Shown here: piece by piece, positions 12,826 through 14,970 of the stretch
Layout: every line of letters begins with the position of its first letter
Position numbering within the stretch: the first letter of the stretch is position 1
Source: DATGKR01 sp035294565
GTDB lineage: Bacteria > Actinomycetota > Acidimicrobiia > Acidimicrobiales > Palsa-688
Direction: 5' to 3'
Assembly (NCBI GenBank): GCA_035294565.1
Contig: DATGKR010000074.1
Coordinates: forward strand, 1 to 14,970
Length of the DNA: 14,970 bases
Notes under the pieces: model-generated
What the model saw: the letters and a program-made list of their open reading frames with translations, nothing else
What the model was told of the DNA's origin: nothing
Databases searched by the model: none
Translations under genes and position numbers: made by a program

Positions 12826-13883
12826 TGGCCGAGCTGCTGCAGGGCTCCGACGCGGTGGCGCGGGCGGCCATAGCCGCCGGGTGCCGGTTCTTCGCCGGCT
12901 ACCCGATGCTCCCGTTCACCGACCTGCTCGAGGCGATGGCCCGGCTCATGCCCGGCGCCGGCGGGGTGTGCATGAACGCCGAGAGCGAGATCGAGGCGGT
13001 CAACATGACGCTCGGCGCCGGGGCGGCCGGGGCACGGGCGGCCACCGGGTCGTGCGGGCAGGGCATCGCCCTCATGCAGGAGGCGATAGCCGAAGCAGCG
13101 CTCAACGAGGTCCCCTTCGTGGTGTTCAACATGGCCCGCGGCCAACAGGACTACTTCCAGTGCACCCGCGGCGGCGGGTGGGGCGACTACCGCACCATCT
13201 GCCTGGCGCCCAAGGACGTCGCCGAGGCCGTGGAACACACCCAGCTGCTCTTCCACCTCGCCGACCTGTACCGGGCGCCGGTGATCCTCTACGGCGACTA
13301 TCTCATCTCCCACACCTACATGAGCGTGTCGGTGTCCCCTCCCGACTTCGGCCCCCTTCCGCCCAAGGACTGGGCGCTCGACGGCTCGCGCGGCGGGACG
13401 GGGCGCTCCAGGCAGATCTGGACCTGGGCGATGGGCAAGGCCAACTACCCCGGTCCCGGTCCGGACCGCCACTGGCAGCGCGTCGCCTCCAAGTTCGAGG
13501 ACGCCGCCCGGGCCGAGCAGCGATGGGAAGAGGTCGGCTGCGAGGACGCCGAGACGGTGGTCGTCTCCTTCGGCACCGCAGGGCCGTTCGTCGAGCAGGT
13601 GGTCGGCGAGCTGCGCGCCGAGGGGATTCGGGTGGGGGCGTTCAGGCCCGTGAGCCTGTGGCCCTTCCCCGAAGCGGCCCTCGCCGCCGCCTGCCGAAGC
13701 GCGTCGAGGGTGCTGGTCTTCGAGGTCAACGCCGGTCAGATGGTCGACGACGTGCGCCTGGCGGTCGGCGGGCGGATCCCGGTGGTTCCCATCGGCCGGG
13801 TGAGCATCGACTTCTCCGGCATGCGCCAAGGGGAGATCCTGAGCGTCCCGTGGATTCGCGACCGGGTGAGGCAGGCAGCGTGA
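12825..13883 (+). CDS. 2-oxoacid:ferredoxin oxidoreductase, alpha subunit (substrate type unassigned)
   Basis: The 352-residue protein has the pyrimidine-binding domain I and domain II of the alpha subunit, as in KorA/VorB/PorA. GCRFFAGYPMLPFTDLLEA takes the place of the family GYPITP-type motif, NAESEIEAVNMTLGA is the conserved acidic turn, and SCGQGIALMQEAI and RGGGWGDYRTI mark the cofactor-facing loops. The C-terminal half carries TVVVSFGTAGPFV and VGAFRPVSLWPFP, typical of domain II. The usual YPITP is YPMLP here, so the Thr that contacts the substrate side in pyruvate enzymes is Leu29, and the usual SGPG-like loop is SCGQG. These differences place it outside classic KorA or PorA, and I do not assign a substrate. 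It starts after a good ribosome-binding site and overlaps the beta gene by 4 nt. Confidence 0.88.
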   Translation: MAELLQGSDAVARAAIAAGCRFFAGYPMLPFTDLLEAMARLMPGAGGVCMNAESEIEAVNMTLGAGAAGARAATGSCGQGIALMQEAIAEAALNEVPFVVFNMARGQQDYFQCTRGGGWGDYRTICLAPKDVAEAVEHTQLLFHLADLYRAPVILYGDYLISHTYMSVSVSPPDFGPLPPKDWALDGSRGGTGRSRQIWTWAMGKANYPGPGPDRHWQRVASKFEDAARAEQRWEEVGCEDAETVVVSFGTAGPFVEQVVGELRAEGIRVGAFRPVSLWPFPEAALAAACRSASRVLVFEVNAGQMVDDVRLAVGGRIPVVPIGRVSIDFSGMRQGEILSVPWIRDRVRQAA

Positions 13884-14617
13884 AGCAGGTCGCCGGGGCC
13901 CTCGCCCCGCTACAGCTCTCGGGCGAGCACCATCTCTGCCCCGGCTGCGGCCACCCGGTGGCGTGGCGGATCCTCCTAGAGGCGATCGCCGAGCTCGGTT
14001 TGGAGAGGAAGGCGATCGGCGTCGTCGGCCACGGCTGCTACACCAACATCGTCTCCCTCGCCGACGTCGACTTCCTGCAGTGCCTCCACGGTCGGGCCCC
14101 AGCCGTCGCCACCGGCGTCAAACGGGTGCGCCCCGATGTGGCCGTCTTCACCCTGCAGGGCGACGGGGACATGGCCAGCGAGGGCCTCGCCGAGGTCCTC
14201 CACGCCGCCGCCAGGGGCGAGCGGATAACGGCTGTGATGCTCAACAACGGGGTCTTCGGCGACACCGGGGGCCAGATGACCGCGGCGTCGGTCGTCGGCC
14301 AGCGGACCAAGACCAGCCTCGACGGGCGCCAGCCGGCCGACCACGGCTACCCGGTGCCCGTCGCCGAGCTGGTCGCCTCGCTGCCAGGGGCGGCGTTCGT
14401 AGCCCGGGGGGCGGTCGGCGACGCCGGCTCGGTGGCCCGCACCAAGCGATACCTGAAGCGCGCCTTCGAGGCGGCGGTCGCGGGGGAGGGGTTCACCCTC
14501 GTCGAGGTGCTGACGATGTGCCCCACGGGTTGGTTCCTGCCCACCGCCGAGGGCCCCGGCTACCTCTCGGAGAGGTTCGAGCCCGTGTACCCGGTGGGAG
14601 TGCTCACCGGCCGGTAG
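13880..14617 (+). CDS. 2-oxoacid:ferredoxin oxidoreductase, beta (thiamine diphosphate) subunit
   Basis: The 245-residue subunit binds thiamine diphosphate and one [4Fe-4S] cluster. Cluster ligands are probably Cys20 and Cys23 (CPGCGH), Cys53 (GHGCY) and Cys214 (TMCPTGW). The diphosphate site is GDGD at residues 94-97 followed by LNNGVFGDTGGQMTA at 121-135, which is complete. Together with the gamma, delta and alpha subunits it should oxidatively decarboxylate a 2-oxoacid to acyl-CoA, or run in reverse with reduced ferredoxin. The start GTG 13880 overlaps the alpha stop (GTGA); the same frame is open far upstream through alpha, but that part is shadow. The 3' end overlaps the convergent MarR-type gene by 58 bp. 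No downstream partner gene is seen on this strand. Confidence 0.92.
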   Translation: MKQVAGALAPLQLSGEHHLCPGCGHPVAWRILLEAIAELGLERKAIGVVGHGCYTNIVSLADVDFLQCLHGRAPAVATGVKRVRPDVAVFTLQGDGDMASEGLAEVLHAAARGERITAVMLNNGVFGDTGGQMTAASVVGQRTKTSLDGRQPADHGYPVPVAELVASLPGAAFVARGAVGDAGSVARTKRYLKRAFEAAVAGEGFTLVEVLTMCPTGWFLPTAEGPGYLSERFEPVYPVGVLTGR

Positions 14618-14970
14618 GGTTCTTTCTGCACGTCGCCGACCAGCCGACCGAGCAGTTCGGCGAGCGACGCCAGGTCCCCGGAAGGCCATGAAGCCAGCGC
14701 CCGCCGCACCTGGTCCCAGACCACCTCCCGGTAGCGGGCCAAGGCCTGCCGGCCCTGCTGGGTGGGCTCCACGGTGCTTACGCGGCGGTCACCGTTGTCG
14801 CGGGCCCGCCGGACCAGGCCGGAGTCCTCCAGATGGCGGAGGAGACGGGTGACCGTCGCCGGGTCGAGGTCGAGCTGGGCGGCGAGCTGTCCAGGGGTCG
14901 TCTGGTCGGCGTCCACGCTGCGCTCGAGGACGCGCAGCGCCTGGGGGGTGAGGGAGACGCCGGCGGCCTC
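14560..14970 (-). CDS. MarR-family transcriptional regulator (5' end beyond the window)
   Basis: The frame remains open through the right edge of the window, so GTG 14916 is internal and at least 18 more codons precede it: LTPQALRVLERS leads into the visible winged helix-turn-helix. The DNA-binding part reads TPGQLAAQLDLDPATVTRLLRHLEDSGLVRR (in two halves, with the recognition helix at DPATVTRLLRHLE), and the wing is ARDNGDRRVSTVEPTQQG. This is the classic MarR pattern with the conserved D-R-R of the wing. A C-terminal helix for dimerisation follows. The last 19 residues are encoded antisense to the end of the beta-subunit gene. It could control genes to its right, or the ligase/oxidoreductase pair; the sequence does not decide. 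Confidence 0.85.
   Translation of the reverse strand, partial: EAAGVSLTPQALRVLERSVDADQTTPGQLAAQLDLDPATVTRLLRHLEDSGLVRRARDNGDRRVSTVEPTQQGRQALARYREVVWDQVRRALASWPSGDLASLAELLGRLVGDVQKEPYRPVSTPTGYTGSNLSER

Noticed and set aside
12626..13879. Upstream extension of the beta-subunit frame through delta and alpha
   Set aside because: The product is Arg/Gly/Pro-rich with no domain, while delta and alpha are clear in other frames. The true start is the GTGA overlap at 13880.
1..14970. tRNA, rRNA, CRISPR array, prophage genes or transposase genes
   Set aside because: No T-loop sequence with a fitting cloverleaf, regular spaced repeat, phage protein or transposase motif was noticed on either strand.

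Overview
The window is about 15 kb of uniformly high-GC DNA, densely coded in both directions, with many GTG starts, few Shine-Dalgarno sequences and several genes that appear to be transcribed as leaderless mRNAs. This style, plus the family mix (DUF3817 membrane protein, MpaB/DUF2236 protein, mono-cluster ferredoxin of the P450-partner type, actinobacterial-style histidine phosphatase, zinc-ribbon coiled-coil protein), points to an actinomycete-like bacterium (Actinomycetota). Acidimicrobiia is possible, but the class is a guess. No rRNA, tRNA, CRISPR array, phage gene or transposase gene was seen.

Left block (1-2594, +): a translationally coupled signalling triad made of the C-terminal part of a membrane-anchored Ser/Thr kinase, a TerY-like von Willebrand A (vWA) protein and a PP2C phosphatase. 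This is the known TerY-P arrangement. The PP2C gene runs 144 bp into the convergent DUF3817 gene.

Middle block (2834-7334, +): an exopolyphosphatase/GppA protein with a C-terminal HD domain, a bifunctional class A penicillin-binding protein and a coiled-coil zinc-ribbon protein. These are housekeeping functions (phosphate or alarmone metabolism, cell wall).

7369-10441 (+): an MFS exporter preceded by a TTAG/CTAA inverted-repeat cluster that looks like an operator; a 132-bp MITE-like hairpin element with a TTA target duplication; a histidine phosphatase; an MpaB-like (DUF2236) putative heme oxygenase; and a small CxxNxxC ferredoxin.

10566-14617: a leftward acyl-CoA ligase/synthetase whose usual catalytic A10 lysine is glutamine, divergently paired with a rightward four-gene 2-oxoacid:ferredoxin oxidoreductase operon (gamma-delta-alpha-beta, genes overlapping by 1-4 nt). 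The two units share a compact promoter in which opposite-strand -10 elements overlap at one TA step, and both first genes appear leaderless. This suggests co-expressed acyl-CoA and 2-oxoacid chemistry of unknown substrate. The window ends in a MarR-type regulator that runs off the right edge and overlaps the beta-subunit gene tail to tail.

The points most worth a second look are the MITE, the shared symmetric promoter with its ligase/oxidoreductase pair, the non-canonical residues in both enzymes, and a structured region around 10492-10591. No intergenic stretch exceeds 300 bases.
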